A DNA stretch of 64,000 nt, taken from UBA2185 sp964564625. Its GTDB lineage: Bacteria; Desulfobacterota; Syntrophia; Syntrophales; UBA2185. The notes below the pieces were generated by a model. That model had not been told where the DNA came from and made no database searches. It saw nothing but the letters and a program-made list of their open reading frames with translations. The stretch spans positions 1 to 64,000 of the forward strand of contig CAZMBE010000005.1 in assembly GCA_964564625.1 (NCBI GenBank), read 5' to 3'. Positions 25,054 to 33,866 of the stretch are shown in pieces. The stretch's first letter is position 1; each line of letters starts with the position of its first letter. Position numbers and translations under genes: made by a program.

Positions 25054-26271
25054 ATGACGATCTGGCGTTTCTTTCTATTGCTTCTGGTAATTCTCTATTT
25101 GACAGGATGCGCGTTAATTAAAAAAACATTCGTAACGCCGGTAAAAGCTCCCAGGGCGTCTCTATCCTTGATTTCTCCTAAGGAAATGCCCTTCCACATT
25201 GATGATCTTGACCGGAATTCCCTCATTGCAGCAAGTGATAAAAGCCTCCGATACTTTGACGGGATTAAGACAAGTACTACATATCTTTTCGGTGAAAGGA
25301 AAGTTACGGTCCAAGAGTTGAAAGAATCCCTTCGCGCATTTCGTGACATCATCGGCTCAAGGGGTTCGGAAACGATAAAGTGGCGGAAAATACTGACCAC
25401 GTTTGATATCTACAGGTCGACCGGATATGATAATAACGGAACGGTATTGTTTACCGGCTATTTTGAGTCTTCTCTGGAAGGTTCCCTAAAAAAGACGGAG
25501 CACTATAAATATCCGATATATAAAACGCCGGATGACATATTGGTAGTAAATTTAGGCAAGTTCAATAAGAAATACCACAACGAGAAGATTATCGGCAGGC
25601 TAAAAAATGGCGAGGTGATTCCATATTTTACAAGGGCGGATATTGAAGAGGCCGGTTCACTGAGAGGAATGAATCTTGAGCTTGCCTGGGTGAATGATCC
25701 CGTTGATTTATTCTTTATGCATATCCAGGGTTCTGGAAAGATCAGGCTGCCTGATGGAAGGTTCATTCAGGTGAGCTATGCCCAGAAGAATGGCCGACCC
25801 TACAGGAGTATTGGGAGATACCTGATAGATAAAGGCAAGTTCTCCGATACTGAGATGACACATCAGACGCTGAAAAAATATCTCAGGGAACATTATGAAG
25901 AACGCTCTGATATCCTTAACCACAATGAGAGCTACATATTTTTCCGCGTTGTAGAAAATGGGCCGATCGGCGCACTGGGGTTTACTCTTACCGCAGGAAG
26001 GTCCATCGCAACCGATCTCGATCTATTTCCCAGGGGCGCTCTTGCCATTATCAGATTACGCAAACCTGTTGTTGATGAGCGAGGATCCATTAAAACATGG
26101 GAGTCCTTTTCCCGTTTCGTTCTGAATCAGGATGCGGGTGGGGTAATTAAAGGTCCGGGGCGGGTGGATCTCTTCTGCGGAAGCGGCTCAAATGCGGAGG
26201 TGGTAGCGGGAAGCCTTAAGGAAAAAGGGGAGTTGTATTTCCTGGTGAAAAAAAAGCAGTCCAGCAATTAA
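25054..26271 (+). CDS. mltA: Membrane-bound lytic murein transglycosylase A
   Basis: An outer-membrane lipoprotein that cuts the MurNAc-GlcNAc bond and forms 1,6-anhydro-MurNAc. The signal MTIWRFFLLLLVILYLTGC ends in lipobox LTGC. The MltA domain follows (YFESSLEGS, YPIYKTPDDILVV, PYFTRADIEE, DLFFMHIQGSG). The C-terminal 3D domain contains NQDAGGVIKGPGRVDLFCG with its acid residues and ends ELYFLVKKK. The ATG at 25054 fits AGGG five bases upstream better than the GTG at 25048. It lies 7 bases after the GNAT gene. Its products could feed the salvage module at 3-16 kb. Confidence 0.93.
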   Translation: MTIWRFFLLLLVILYLTGCALIKKTFVTPVKAPRASLSLISPKEMPFHIDDLDRNSLIAASDKSLRYFDGIKTSTTYLFGERKVTVQELKESLRAFRDIIGSRGSETIKWRKILTTFDIYRSTGYDNNGTVLFTGYFESSLEGSLKKTEHYKYPIYKTPDDILVVNLGKFNKKYHNEKIIGRLKNGEVIPYFTRADIEEAGSLRGMNLELAWVNDPVDLFFMHIQGSGKIRLPDGRFIQVSYAQKNGRPYRSIGRYLIDKGKFSDTEMTHQTLKKYLREHYEERSDILNHNESYIFFRVVENGPIGALGFTLTAGRSIATDLDLFPRGALAIIRLRKPVVDERGSIKTWESFSRFVLNQDAGGVIKGPGRVDLFCGSGSNAEVVAGSLKEKGELYFLVKKKQSSN

Positions 26272-26347
26272 TGAGTCACATGACGGGAAATATGGCACAA
26301 GGGAGTGTGCCCCCCTTAGAGCGCTTTCTTGTGTGTTCTTGTTGTCT

Positions 26348-26378
26348 AAGGCTCGTGAAGCCGCACTATATGAGCCTT
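26348..26378 (+). terminator. Possible terminator hairpin after mltA
   Basis: AAGGCTC (26348-26354) pairs with GAGCCTT (26372-26378), followed by a short TTTG. The loop is 17 bases, so the hairpin is moderate. It lies in a 435-base intergenic region that otherwise holds only the palindrome at 26514-26531. Confidence 0.4.
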
Positions 26379-26513
26379 TGTAAAGAAAATATTTTCGGAA
26401 AAGAAATAAAATTGTCTTGATTGTTACTTCCCTTTATGTTACGGATGCGCGAAATAGCGAGCGTTTCCCGTGGTTACACATTATTGAGGCCCATTTACAT
26501 TGAATGTAATGAT

Positions 26514-26531
26514 ATATTCAGCGCTGAATAT
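26514..26531. promoter_or_regulatory. Perfect 18-bp palindrome upstream of the HU gene
   Basis: ATATTCAGCGCTGAATAT is fully self-complementary with no spacer. It lies about 175 bases before the HU start. This fits a homodimeric repressor site better than a terminator, which needs a loop. No cognate regulator is identified. Confidence 0.45.
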
Positions 26532-26706
26532 TCTGTAACATCATTAACTATCAAAGTGTGATAAGCCGAAAATTCTCATTGAATGCATAATTACTGACTG
26601 TGAAAGAGGTGCATAGCAGAGTTTCTAACCAGTGGTGTCACATAAACGATTGAGATACTGGCAGGTTTTTATTTTGAATATTTTATTGAAAGGAGGATTG
26701 TAAAGG

Positions 26707-26979
26707 ATGACAAAGGCAGAATTAATATCAGTAATGGCGGGAGCTGCGGGTATCAGCAAGGCAGCAGCAGCAAAAGCGCTGCAAGCGTATACCGATTCTG
26801 TAACCAAAGAATTGAGGAAGAGCGGAAAACTGGGTCTGGTTGGATTTGGTACCTTTTCCGTTGTGAAAAGGAAGGCCAGGGAAGGACGGAATCCTCAGAC
26901 AGGAAAAGCCATTAAAATACCAGCCAAAAAAGTAGTAAAGTTTAAAGCGGGGAAGGGATTATCCGCTAAAGTGAAATAA
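26707..26979 (+). CDS. hup: HU-family DNA-binding protein
   Basis: A 90-residue nucleoid protein that bends and constrains DNA as a dimer. MTKAELISVMAGAAG and the Ala-rich helices precede the signature GFGTFSVVKRKAREGRNPQTG and the Lys-rich arm tail KIPAKKVVKFKAGKGL; the arm proline within GRNPQTG is present. It has a strong ribosome-binding site (AAAGGAGG) and a hairpin downstream, so it is probably monocistronic. It is one of two HU/IHF genes in the window, 4 kb apart. Confidence 0.95.
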   Translation: MTKAELISVMAGAAGISKAAAAKALQAYTDSVTKELRKSGKLGLVGFGTFSVVKRKAREGRNPQTGKAIKIPAKKVVKFKAGKGLSAKVK

Positions 26980-27008
26980 TAGATCATACAATAAGGTATT
27001 ATATGCAT

Positions 27009-27046
27009 TAAGGCCTCCGGTTTATTTATGAACATCGGGGGCCTTA
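27009..27046 (+). terminator. Long hairpin after the HU gene
   Basis: TAAGGCCTCCG (27009-27019) pairs with CGGGGGCCTTA (27036-27046), 11 pairs with one G-T, loop of 16. No T-tract follows, but the stem is strong and 30 bases after the stop. Confidence 0.6.
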
Positions 27047-27086
27047 GTGCATTATGGGAACTGTCACAGCTCCATTGTATCGTTCG

Positions 27087-27115
27087 TTGACAGGAACTTT
27101 TCTTTTTGTTATGAA
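27087..27115 (+). promoter_or_regulatory. Sigma-70 promoter upstream of trpS
   Basis: TTGACA (27087-27092), 17-base spacer, TATGAA (27110-27115). The start site would give a leader of about 200 bases before trpS; I saw no tryptophan codon run or T-box in it. Confidence 0.55.
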
Positions 27116-27322
27116 CTTTCGCACATATAAACGAAAGCTTTTTAATTTACCCACTTCGTCGTTTCGAAAGAAATGAGCAACAGTTGCATTTATTCGGCAT
27201 GGCAGATGAGTAAGGTTGAAAATTTTACTGATCCTTCGCGTTGCTCAGGGTGCAGCTCACCATTGAAAAGACATTCTGTGCAGTGTTACAAGATTTATAT
27301 ATGAAAAACTGAGGTATACACA

Positions 27323-28312
27323 TTGACAAAGAAGAGAATATTAAGCGGTATGCGACCCACAGGGGTATTGCATTTAGGAAATCTTCATGGTGCCCTGAAA
27401 AACTGGATAGAGCTCCAGAACAGCGGAGACTATGAATGTTATTATTTTGTAGCTGACTGGCATGCCCTGACCAGTGAATATAATAATACCAGTATGATTC
27501 GAGGTAATATTATAGACATGGTTATTGACTGGCTTAGTGCAGGGCTCGACCCTCAAAAAAGCACATTATTTATTCAATCCAGCGTTAAAGAGCATGCAGA
27601 ACTTTTTCTTATTCTTTCTATGATAACTCCATTACCCTGGTTGGAGAGAAATCCGACATATAAAGAAATAAAGGATGAGCTGTCAGAGAAGGATCTTTCT
27701 ACTTTCGGATTTTTGGGGTATCCAGTTCTTCAGGCTGCGGACATAATAATATACAAGGCTTACGGTGTGCCTGTAGGTGTGGATCAGTTGCCCCATGTAG
27801 AACTTACCCGGGAGATTGCCCGGCGATTTAATTTTCTCTATAGAGAAATCTTTCCCATTCCGGAGCCTTTGCTTACAGACGTCCCGAAAATGCTTGGCAT
27901 TGATGGCAGGAAGATGAGTAAATCATACGATAATTCAATTTACATGAGCGATCGCAATGATTCATTGAAAACGAAAATTGCCTCTATGTTTACTGATCCT
28001 CAACGCATGAGAAAAAAAGATCCCGGGAGACCGGAACTATGTAATGTATTTGCCTTTCACCAGATATATTCACCACCCGATTATGTAAGCGAAATATCCA
28101 TAGAATGCAAAAGAGCAGGCATAGGATGTACGGACTGCAAACAATCTCTTGCGGATCAGATTATAAGGGGTATGCAACCAATTCATGAACGCCAGGATTA
28201 TTATCGGGGACATATCGATGAAGTAAAAAGTATCATCGAGGATGGAATAACCCGTGCAATAAGGATAGCTCGCGCAACAATGGATGAGGTCAGGGAAGCC
28301 GTGAAAATCTAA
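27323..28312 (+). CDS. trpS: Tryptophanyl-tRNA synthetase
   Basis: A class I aminoacyl-tRNA synthetase charging tRNA-Trp. SGMRPTGVLHLGNLHGAL holds the HIGH-type motif (HLGN) and GRKMSKSYDN the KMSKS loop. FLGYPVLQAADI and PVGVDQLPHVELTREIA line the Trp site. The C-terminus contains CKRAGIGCTDCKQSLAD, as in the delta/Firmicute type. The start is TTG at 27323 with GAGG upstream; 329 residues is normal. It is followed by scpA-scpB-rluB, a common neighbourhood. Confidence 0.95.
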   Translation: MTKKRILSGMRPTGVLHLGNLHGALKNWIELQNSGDYECYYFVADWHALTSEYNNTSMIRGNIIDMVIDWLSAGLDPQKSTLFIQSSVKEHAELFLILSMITPLPWLERNPTYKEIKDELSEKDLSTFGFLGYPVLQAADIIIYKAYGVPVGVDQLPHVELTREIARRFNFLYREIFPIPEPLLTDVPKMLGIDGRKMSKSYDNSIYMSDRNDSLKTKIASMFTDPQRMRKKDPGRPELCNVFAFHQIYSPPDYVSEISIECKRAGIGCTDCKQSLADQIIRGMQPIHERQDYYRGHIDEVKSIIEDGITRAIRIARATMDEVREAVKI

Positions 28313-28470
28313 AATATATCTGCGATACAGTTGCTGTCATCTTCGGAATTCAATCAGCGAAGGTACTAGATTGAACGTGCATGGGTAGCATTCCGTGTAA
28401 CTTGCATTTTGATACTTGAATCCCGAACCTTCCCTTTTTACATCAGAATAATGAAAGAACCACGTTTATT

Positions 28471-29199
28471 ATGGGATATGAGGTTAAACTCGAAATATTT
28501 GAAGGTCCCCTGGATCTGTTGCTTTATCTCATCAAGAAAAACGAGATCGATATATATGATATCCCCATTGCACTTATTACGGAGCAGTATCTTTCACACA
28601 TTGAGATGATGAAATCTCTTAATCTTGATGTTGCCGGGGAATACCTGGTTCTGGCTGCAACACTGGTTCATATAAAATCGAAAATGCTCCTTCCATCTCA
28701 GGAAGAGGACACGAATGGGCAGGAAGAAGAGGCCGATCCGCGTGCTGATCTTGTCAAACAGCTGCTCGAATATCAGGTTTTCAAAGAAGCGGCAATGCAA
28801 CTGGATCAAAGGCCTCTTTTAGAAAGAGATGTTTTTAAACGGGGACGCGCTGATGAGGATCAATATGCCGATGGGGGAAAAGATGAAATCGATGCGGAGC
28901 TCAGCGTTTTCGAACTTATAGAGGCTTTTTACAGAATCATTTCCACCTCAGAAAAGACAGAGTTTATGGAAATTGATGTGGAGAAAATGTCCCTCACCGA
29001 AAGAATAAATGAAATATTAGACAGGCTTAATGAAAAGAAAAAATTGACATTCACTGAATTAATTGGGGGTCAAACAAGTAGAAAGTCGATCCTGTATACT
29101 TTTCTTGCCATTCTGGAATTAATGAGATTGAGAATGATCAGAGTATATCAGTCTGGTTCCTTCGGTGTGATCAGAGTTGCCCTTGTGATGGAGAAATAA
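28471..29199 (+). CDS. scpA: Segregation and condensation protein A
   Basis: The kleisin subunit of the Smc-ScpA-ScpB condensin. At 242 residues it opens with the hallmark YEVKLEIFEGPLDLLLYLI KKNEIDIYDIPI that binds the Smc neck. An acidic linker (about 78-150) follows, then the C-terminal winged helix that contacts the Smc head (LTFTELIGG and FLAILELMRL). Its stop codon abuts the scpB ATG, so translation is coupled. smc itself is not in this window. Confidence 0.95.
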   Translation: MGYEVKLEIFEGPLDLLLYLIKKNEIDIYDIPIALITEQYLSHIEMMKSLNLDVAGEYLVLAATLVHIKSKMLLPSQEEDTNGQEEEADPRADLVKQLLEYQVFKEAAMQLDQRPLLERDVFKRGRADEDQYADGGKDEIDAELSVFELIEAFYRIISTSEKTEFMEIDVEKMSLTERINEILDRLNEKKKLTFTELIGGQTSRKSILYTFLAILELMRLRMIRVYQSGSFGVIRVALVMEK

Positions 29200-29727
29200 A
29201 TGGAAGACTCGAAAGCAATAATCGAAGCAATCATTTTTAGTTCTGAAAATCCGGTTCTTATTGACAAGATCAGAGAGGTTTTGCCCGATGTCGAGAAAGT
29301 TGAAATCAGCCGCTTGCTCATGGAGCTTGTGGATGAATATGAAAAAAGGAGTGGCGGTTTTCTTCTTTTGGAAGTTGCCGGAGGATTTCAGTTCAGGACG
29401 AGGCCGGACCTCGGGTATTGGATCAATAAATTCCTAAAGGGAAAGCCCGCTATATTGTCGCGGGCGGCTGTGGAAACACTCGCTGTTGTTGCCTACAAAC
29501 AGCCTGTATTGAAATCAGAAATAGACAGGTTTAGGGGTGTCGATTCTGGCAGTTCCCTGAAGGGGTTACTGGACAGAAAGCTTGTGCGAATAATGGGAAG
29601 AAAGGATGTTCCCGGGAGACCCATAATGTATGGAACTACAAAAAAGTTTCTAGAGGTATTCAATCTGAAAGACCTTTCCGAATTGCCGACATTGAAGGAA
29701 ATGAAAGATTTGCATGAGGAGGCATGA
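29200..29727 (+). CDS. scpB: Segregation and condensation protein B
   Basis: A dimeric winged-helix partner that embraces the ScpA linker in the condensin complex. The 175-residue protein has the first winged helix (AIIEAIIFSSENPV) and the second with the family stretch SRAAVETLAVVAYKQPVLKSEIDRFRGVDSG, then LVRIMGRKDVPGRP and YGTTKKFLEVFNL. The start lies directly after the scpA stop. After its stop is a dyad-symmetric repeat (29766-29860). Confidence 0.95.
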   Translation: MEDSKAIIEAIIFSSENPVLIDKIREVLPDVEKVEISRLLMELVDEYEKRSGGFLLLEVAGGFQFRTRPDLGYWINKFLKGKPAILSRAAVETLAVVAYKQPVLKSEIDRFRGVDSGSSLKGLLDRKLVRIMGRKDVPGRPIMYGTTKKFLEVFNLKDLSELPTLKEMKDLHEEA

Positions 29728-29765
29728 AAATTTATTTCTGAAAAAGTTGTCTTTATCTTGAAGTA

Positions 29766-29860
29766 TTCGAGGGGTCAAAAATAGTGAATAGGAAATAGTG
29801 ACGGGCAATGGACGAAGAACAGAATATGTTGTATCTCTTTGAAATTCACTATTTACTTCT
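29766..29860. repeat. Intergenic dyad element after scpB
   Basis: AATAGTGAAT (29780-29789) and ATTCACTATT (29844-29853) are perfect 10-bp inverted repeats around a 54-base centre. The left edge ATTCGAGGGGTCAA resembles the arms of elements at 39808 and 47501, so this may be a diverged member of that family. Confidence 0.45.
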
Positions 29861-29947
29861 CCTGCATTGACAGGTAACAGGTTGCGGGAGTAAACTTCGG
29901 TTAATCGAGTCCTTCTTGCAACTGTAGGAATAAAAACAGGATTTTTA

Positions 29948-30670
29948 ATGAAGAAGCGACTGCAAAAGATAATCTCCGGTTCAGGGATTTCATCCAGGCG
30001 TGTTGCCGAACAAATGATTGTAGAGGGCAGGGTTACAGTAAATCATGTGGTTGTGAGAAAACTGGGTACAAAAGCGGATATTGACGAGGATGAAATCCGG
30101 GTGAACGGTAAACTTATTTATCCTGAGACGTCAAAGGTCTACCTGATGCTCCATAAACCGAAAGGATATGTAACCACCCTACATGACCCGCAGGGGCGGC
30201 CGGTTGTTAAGGATTTAATCGACGGTGTATCGGAAAGATTGTTTCCAGTCGGTAGGCTGGATTATGATTCTGAGGGATTGCTATTTATGACCAATGATGG
30301 CAATTTTTCGCTGAAAATACAACATCCGCGGTTCAGAATTCCCAAGACCTATATGGTTAAAATCGAAGGAACTCTTGCGGCGAGTGAGATCCGGGTACTT
30401 TTGGAAGGCATAAAGCTGATGGATGGCATATTTAAACCGGATAGTGTTCATATACTTAAAAAAAACCCACGAAGCTGCTGGCTTCGTTTAATCATTACAG
30501 AGGGGAAAAATAGAGTAATCCGGCGTGGTTTTCAATCGTTGGGCCATCCTGTCGTCAGGCTGATCCGGACAGCGATTTCAGAGGTTAGCTTAGGTAATTT
30601 GAAAGCAGGAACATTCAGATATTTAACCAGCAAAGAGGTTGAAAGTCTGCTATCATTCACAAAAAAATGA
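29948..30670 (+). CDS. rluB: 23S rRNA pseudouridine synthase, RluB/RsuA family
   Basis: Makes a single pseudouridine in 23S rRNA (position 2605 in E. coli for RluB). An N-terminal S4 domain (MKKRLQKIISGSGISSRR) is followed by the catalytic domain with VGRLDYDSEGLLFMTNDG, where the first Asp is the catalytic residue. MLHKPKGYVTT and KNRVIRRGFQSLGHPVVRLIR are the other family blocks. At 240 residues it matches RluB without the long E. coli tail. scpAB-rluB order is widely conserved. Confidence 0.92.
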   Translation: MKKRLQKIISGSGISSRRVAEQMIVEGRVTVNHVVVRKLGTKADIDEDEIRVNGKLIYPETSKVYLMLHKPKGYVTTLHDPQGRPVVKDLIDGVSERLFPVGRLDYDSEGLLFMTNDGNFSLKIQHPRFRIPKTYMVKIEGTLAASEIRVLLEGIKLMDGIFKPDSVHILKKNPRSCWLRLIITEGKNRVIRRGFQSLGHPVVRLIRTAISEVSLGNLKAGTFRYLTSKEVESLLSFTKK

Positions 30671-30711
30671 AGATGGTTTTTTAAAGTCCTTAAATTCCAT
30701 AAAAAATTGTC

Positions 30712-30740
30712 TTGACATTAAAAAAGAAAATACATACTAT
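30712..30740 (+). promoter_or_regulatory. Sigma-70 promoter for the IHF-like gene
   Basis: TTGACA (30712-30717), 17-base spacer, TACTAT (30735-30740), about 100 bases before the ATG at 30839. The surrounding DNA is A-rich. Confidence 0.7.
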
Positions 30741-30838
30741 TCGCTAAAAGCAAAGATAAATTATTATGTTATTAAAAAAGAGTGTTACGCTGCGTGTTAA
30801 TGCAGAATTACTGTGACCATTCATCATGAGGAGGGGAT

Positions 30839-31120
30839 ATGAACAAGTCTGGACTCATTGAGGCTTTAAGCAAGAAAGAGGATATGACGGAGAAAAAGGC
30901 GATTGATTTAGTCAATCTCATTTTTAAGGGTTTTACTGACGAACTGAAAAAAGGAGGCCGGATAGAAATCAGGGGCTTTGGTAGTTTTGTTGTAAGGAAT
31001 TATATGGCCTACACCGGCAGAAATCCCAAAACAGGGAAGAATATCAGAGTTGCTCCCAAGAAGCTGCCTTTTTTCAAAGTCGGTAAAGAACTTAAAGCGA
31101 GAGTTGATGGTAAGCCTTAG
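30839..31120 (+). CDS. HU/IHF-family DNA-binding protein, IHF-beta-like
   Basis: A 93-residue DNA-bending protein. MNKSGLIEALSKKEDMTEKKA opens the helical body; RIEIRGFGSFVVRNYMAYTGRNPKTGK is the beta arm with the intercalating proline and is closer to IHF beta than HU. The C-terminus FKVGKELKARVDG matches IhfB as well. It has GAGGAGG as ribosome-binding site, a good promoter and a strong terminator, so it forms a single-gene unit. IHF would be a natural partner for the sigma-54 pilin promoter at 63.1 kb, though that link is only inference. Confidence 0.92.
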   Translation: MNKSGLIEALSKKEDMTEKKAIDLVNLIFKGFTDELKKGGRIEIRGFGSFVVRNYMAYTGRNPKTGKNIRVAPKKLPFFKVGKELKARVDGKP

Positions 31121-31185
31121 AGCATCCATTCGTTATCGATACACTATAATCCACAGAAATTGATAATAAAATAACGCTATAATAG

Positions 31186-31211
31186 AGGGGTCATTTTATG
31201 ATCCCTTTTTT
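31186..31211 (+). terminator. Intrinsic terminator after the IHF-like gene
   Basis: AGGGGTCAT (31186-31194), loop TTT, ATGATCCCT (31198-31206) with one G-T pair, then six T residues. A textbook terminator. Confidence 0.85.
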
Positions 31212-31342
31212 AGCTTAATCATACCGTTGCTATGCAGATCTCCCCGTTTTTTCTCTCTCCATCTTGCATGAAAGGCAAGGTTTGCAGATGTGTTCATCAT
31301 TGTAATGGAGCATAAAAGGACTTTACAGGTACAGTTAGTGTT

Positions 31343-32206
31343 TTGAATAATCAGCCATTGACTAATTTGGATGCAGATGCAAAAAGGAAAAGATTTCCGT
31401 ACCTTCATTTTTTTCTCTTCTTGATTACTCTTTTAAGCACTCTTGTCGCTGGAGCCTTACAGCAGGGGGTCAACCTGCTTGACAATCCCTTAATGATTTG
31501 GAAAGGAATACCTTTTTCTTTTACACTTCTCATGATTCTGGGAGCCCATGAATTCGGGCATTATTTCATGTCCAGGAAACACAACATCGATGTGACGCTT
31601 CCGTACTTCATACCAGCGCCGTCTTTTATAGGCACTTTTGGAGCGTTCATCAAGATGAAATCCCCGATTATGGATCGTCGTATCCTTTTAGACATAGGGG
31701 CTGCCGGTCCTTTATCAGGTATGTGCGTGACAATTCCGGTCCTTTTGGCAGGTCTATGGCTCTCAGAGATCAGATATGAAACGGTTGATACGGGCATTAA
31801 TCTTGGCTCATCAATTCTCTTTTCTGTTATGAATTTGATGGTTCATGGATTTTTACCCGATGATGTAAATCTTATTCTTCACCCCATTGCGTTTTCAGGA
31901 TGGATTGGTCTGCTTGTTACCTGTTTGAATCTGCTACCCGTAGGTCAGCTTGATGGTGGCCATGTCGCGTATGCGGTTATTGGTCCGAAACAGCGGATTG
32001 TGGCAAAGGTTATCATAGCTGCTCTCGTGGTAGTCGGCATTAGCGGCTGGATCGGCTGGCTTATATGGGCAGGCATCTTGTATGTTATGGGATTAAACCA
32101 TCCGCCGGTTGTGTATGACTGGATACCGCTGGACAGAAAAAGGAAGGTCATCGGCTGGCTCACATTATTGGTATTTGTCATGACCTTTACGCCTGTGCCG
32201 TTCTGA
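31343..32206 (+). CDS. Site-2 protease-type (M50) membrane metallopeptidase
   Basis: A polytopic protease of 287 residues with five or six membrane spans. LGAHEFGHYFMS carries the HExxH zinc motif inside a helix and LLPVGQLDGGHVAYAVIG the third ligand (LDG). There is no PDZ domain, so it is not RseP; it belongs to the compact M50 group common next to scpAB. The start is TTG at 31343. Substrate unknown. It converges on radC with a single base between the stop codons. Confidence 0.88.
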   Translation: MNNQPLTNLDADAKRKRFPYLHFFLFLITLLSTLVAGALQQGVNLLDNPLMIWKGIPFSFTLLMILGAHEFGHYFMSRKHNIDVTLPYFIPAPSFIGTFGAFIKMKSPIMDRRILLDIGAAGPLSGMCVTIPVLLAGLWLSEIRYETVDTGINLGSSILFSVMNLMVHGFLPDDVNLILHPIAFSGWIGLLVTCLNLLPVGQLDGGHVAYAVIGPKQRIVAKVIIAALVVVGISGWIGWLIWAGILYVMGLNHPPVVYDWIPLDRKRKVIGWLTLLVFVMTFTPVPF

Positions 32207-32207
32207 T

Positions 32208-32897
32208 TTACATCAATCCCTCTTCACGAAAACTAAAAAACCTGTTTTCTCCAACAATGACGTGATCGTGGACAAGGATATCCAGTATCCTCGCCGTGTC
32301 CTGGATAGTTTTTGTTAAGCGGATATCTGCATCGGAAGGTTTTACATGGCCCGAAGGATGATTATGGACTAGTATAATAGCCGAGGCCTTTTGTTCCAGC
32401 GCATTTTCCAGTACTTTTCTCGGATATACAACGGCTTGATTTACAATACCTTCCTGAATGGTTTCCATACCCGTGATCCTGTTCTGGGAGTCCAGGTAAA
32501 TTACGCAAAACCGTTCCACCTTCAGTCCACCCATGGAAGTCTTGCAATAATCCAGGAGCTCTCTTGTGCATGTAATCTGGGGCTTTTCTTTCGCCTTTTC
32601 TTTGAGGTACAAAGACCCCATTTCCTTTACGAGTTTGATCAGAACCGCCGTATGCGTGCGTACGCCCTTCATCCCTTCCAGATCATGTATGCTTGCATCC
32701 ATGACGCTTTTGAGGGAACCGAATTTTTTCAAAAGGTCTTTCGCCAGAGGTTTAACGTCTTTTTGCGGGATTGCATAGGAAAGGAGAAGCTCTAATACTT
32801 CATAATCATGGAATGCATCGACACCCGAGATAGAAAATTTATTCTTCAAGCGCTGACGATGATCTTTATAGTGGGGTGCATCAGAAGGTATGCTCAC
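32208..32897 (-). CDS. radC: RadC family protein (JAB1/MPN domain)
   Basis: A 229-residue UPF0758/RadC protein. The N-terminal helix-hairpin-helix segment (DYEVLELLLSYAIPQKDVKPLAK and FGSLKSVMDA) precedes the JAMM metal site ILVHNHPSGHVKPSDAD, where two His and the Asp bind zinc. The original radC repair phenotype in E. coli was later attributed to recG, so the function is unresolved. Complete length. It is convergent with the M50 gene. Confidence 0.93.
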   Translation of the reverse strand: MSIPSDAPHYKDHRQRLKNKFSISGVDAFHDYEVLELLLSYAIPQKDVKPLAKDLLKKFGSLKSVMDASIHDLEGMKGVRTHTAVLIKLVKEMGSLYLKEKAKEKPQITCTRELLDYCKTSMGGLKVERFCVIYLDSQNRITGMETIQEGIVNQAVVYPRKVLENALEQKASAIILVHNHPSGHVKPSDADIRLTKTIQDTARILDILVHDHVIVGENRFFSFREEGLM

Positions 32898-33113
32898 GGG
32901 AGTATTTGTGTATCCTTTTTTGTATGTGCACAGAAAGTCAGTATCGTATCGTCACTGCAAACATAGCTGATTTCTTTCATTCCTTGTACCAGGGGAGGGA
33001 TTGAGAGACCCTCTCCCCAGATGGAAAAGAATAAAGATGAGGGTTATGCCCGCCGGGGTCTGTCCTCAAATGTCTTGCGGACGTAAATGTTGCGCAAAAA
33101 TGTGACCGTCAAA

Positions 33114-33707
33114 TCAGCCGAGATTCGCGTTCACGAAATCCCAGTTGAGAAGATTCTCAATGACAGCGGTCAGGTAGTCCGGTCTCCTGTTCTGGTAGTC
33201 TAAATAATATGCGTGCTCCCAAACATCTATAGTCAGAAGAGGTTTGAGGCCATGCGCAATCGGTGTATCCGCATTGGCGGTTTTTGTTATTTTTAGCTTA
33301 GCACCATCCAATACCAGCCATGCCCAACCGCTGCCGAACTGGTTTACACCGGCATTCTTGAACTCCTCTGCGAACTTTTCGTAACTTCCCCAGGACGTGT
33401 TGATGCTATCAGCGATGGCTCCGGACGGTTTGCCGCCACCTTTCGGCTTTATGCATTTCCAGTAGAACGAATGATTCCAGACCTGCGCTGCATTGTTGAA
33501 AAGACCGGCCTTAGAAACATCCCCCGCTACTTTATTAATAATCTTTTCCAAAGATTCATTAGCTAGATCTGTTCCTTCGATCAATTTGTTTGTATTGTCC
33601 ACATATGCTTTATGATGTTTCCCGTGATGGTACTCCAGGGTCTGCGCACTAATGTAAGGAACAAGAGCATCCTTCGCATAAGGCAGGTCGGGTAATTGAA
33701 TAGCCAT
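33114..33707 (-). CDS. sodB: Superoxide dismutase, iron type
   Basis: Removes superoxide in the cytosol. Starting at the ATG at 33707 (MAIQLPDLPYAKDAL), behind GAAAGGAG, it has 197 residues; the 17 upstream codons are non-coding leader. Metal ligands are in LEYHHGKHHKAY, NHSFYW, and DVWEHAYYLDYQNRRPDY. NNAAQVWNHSFYW with its Gln, and the absence of the MnSOD Gly/Gln pattern, point to iron. Its presence in an apparent anaerobe fits defence against transient oxygen. Confidence 0.95.
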   Translation of the reverse strand: MAIQLPDLPYAKDALVPYISAQTLEYHHGKHHKAYVDNTNKLIEGTDLANESLEKIINKVAGDVSKAGLFNNAAQVWNHSFYWKCIKPKGGGKPSGAIADSINTSWGSYEKFAEEFKNAGVNQFGSGWAWLVLDGAKLKITKTANADTPIAHGLKPLLTIDVWEHAYYLDYQNRRPDYLTAVIENLLNWDFVNANLG

Positions 33708-33732
33708 AATTGTTCTCCTTTCTTTTTTTATC

Positions 33733-33762
33733 AATATACCACATTGGAGTTTATCCATGCAA
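33733..33762 (-). promoter_or_regulatory. Possible promoter for sodB
   Basis: On the minus strand TTGCAT (33762-33757), 18-base spacer, TATATT (33738-33733), about 25 bases before the start codon. The match is moderate. Confidence 0.4.
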
Positions 33763-33866
33763 GCGACGACATATATCGAGTCTGTTGAAGGTTCAAATGT
33801 GAAAAATGTGTTGACTATATATTACCCTTATATTAATTAAACAAGAATAATAAATACTCGGGATAA

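Noticed and set aside
26290..26325. Sigma-54 promoter (TGGCACAAGGGAGTGTGC)
   Set aside because: The GG and GC elements are 13 bases apart instead of 10; the sequence is instead a small hairpin (GGCACA/TGTGCC).
27116..27322. T-box or trp attenuator before trpS
   Set aside because: No T-box AGGGTGG motif, no leader peptide with repeated Trp codons and no competing hairpins.
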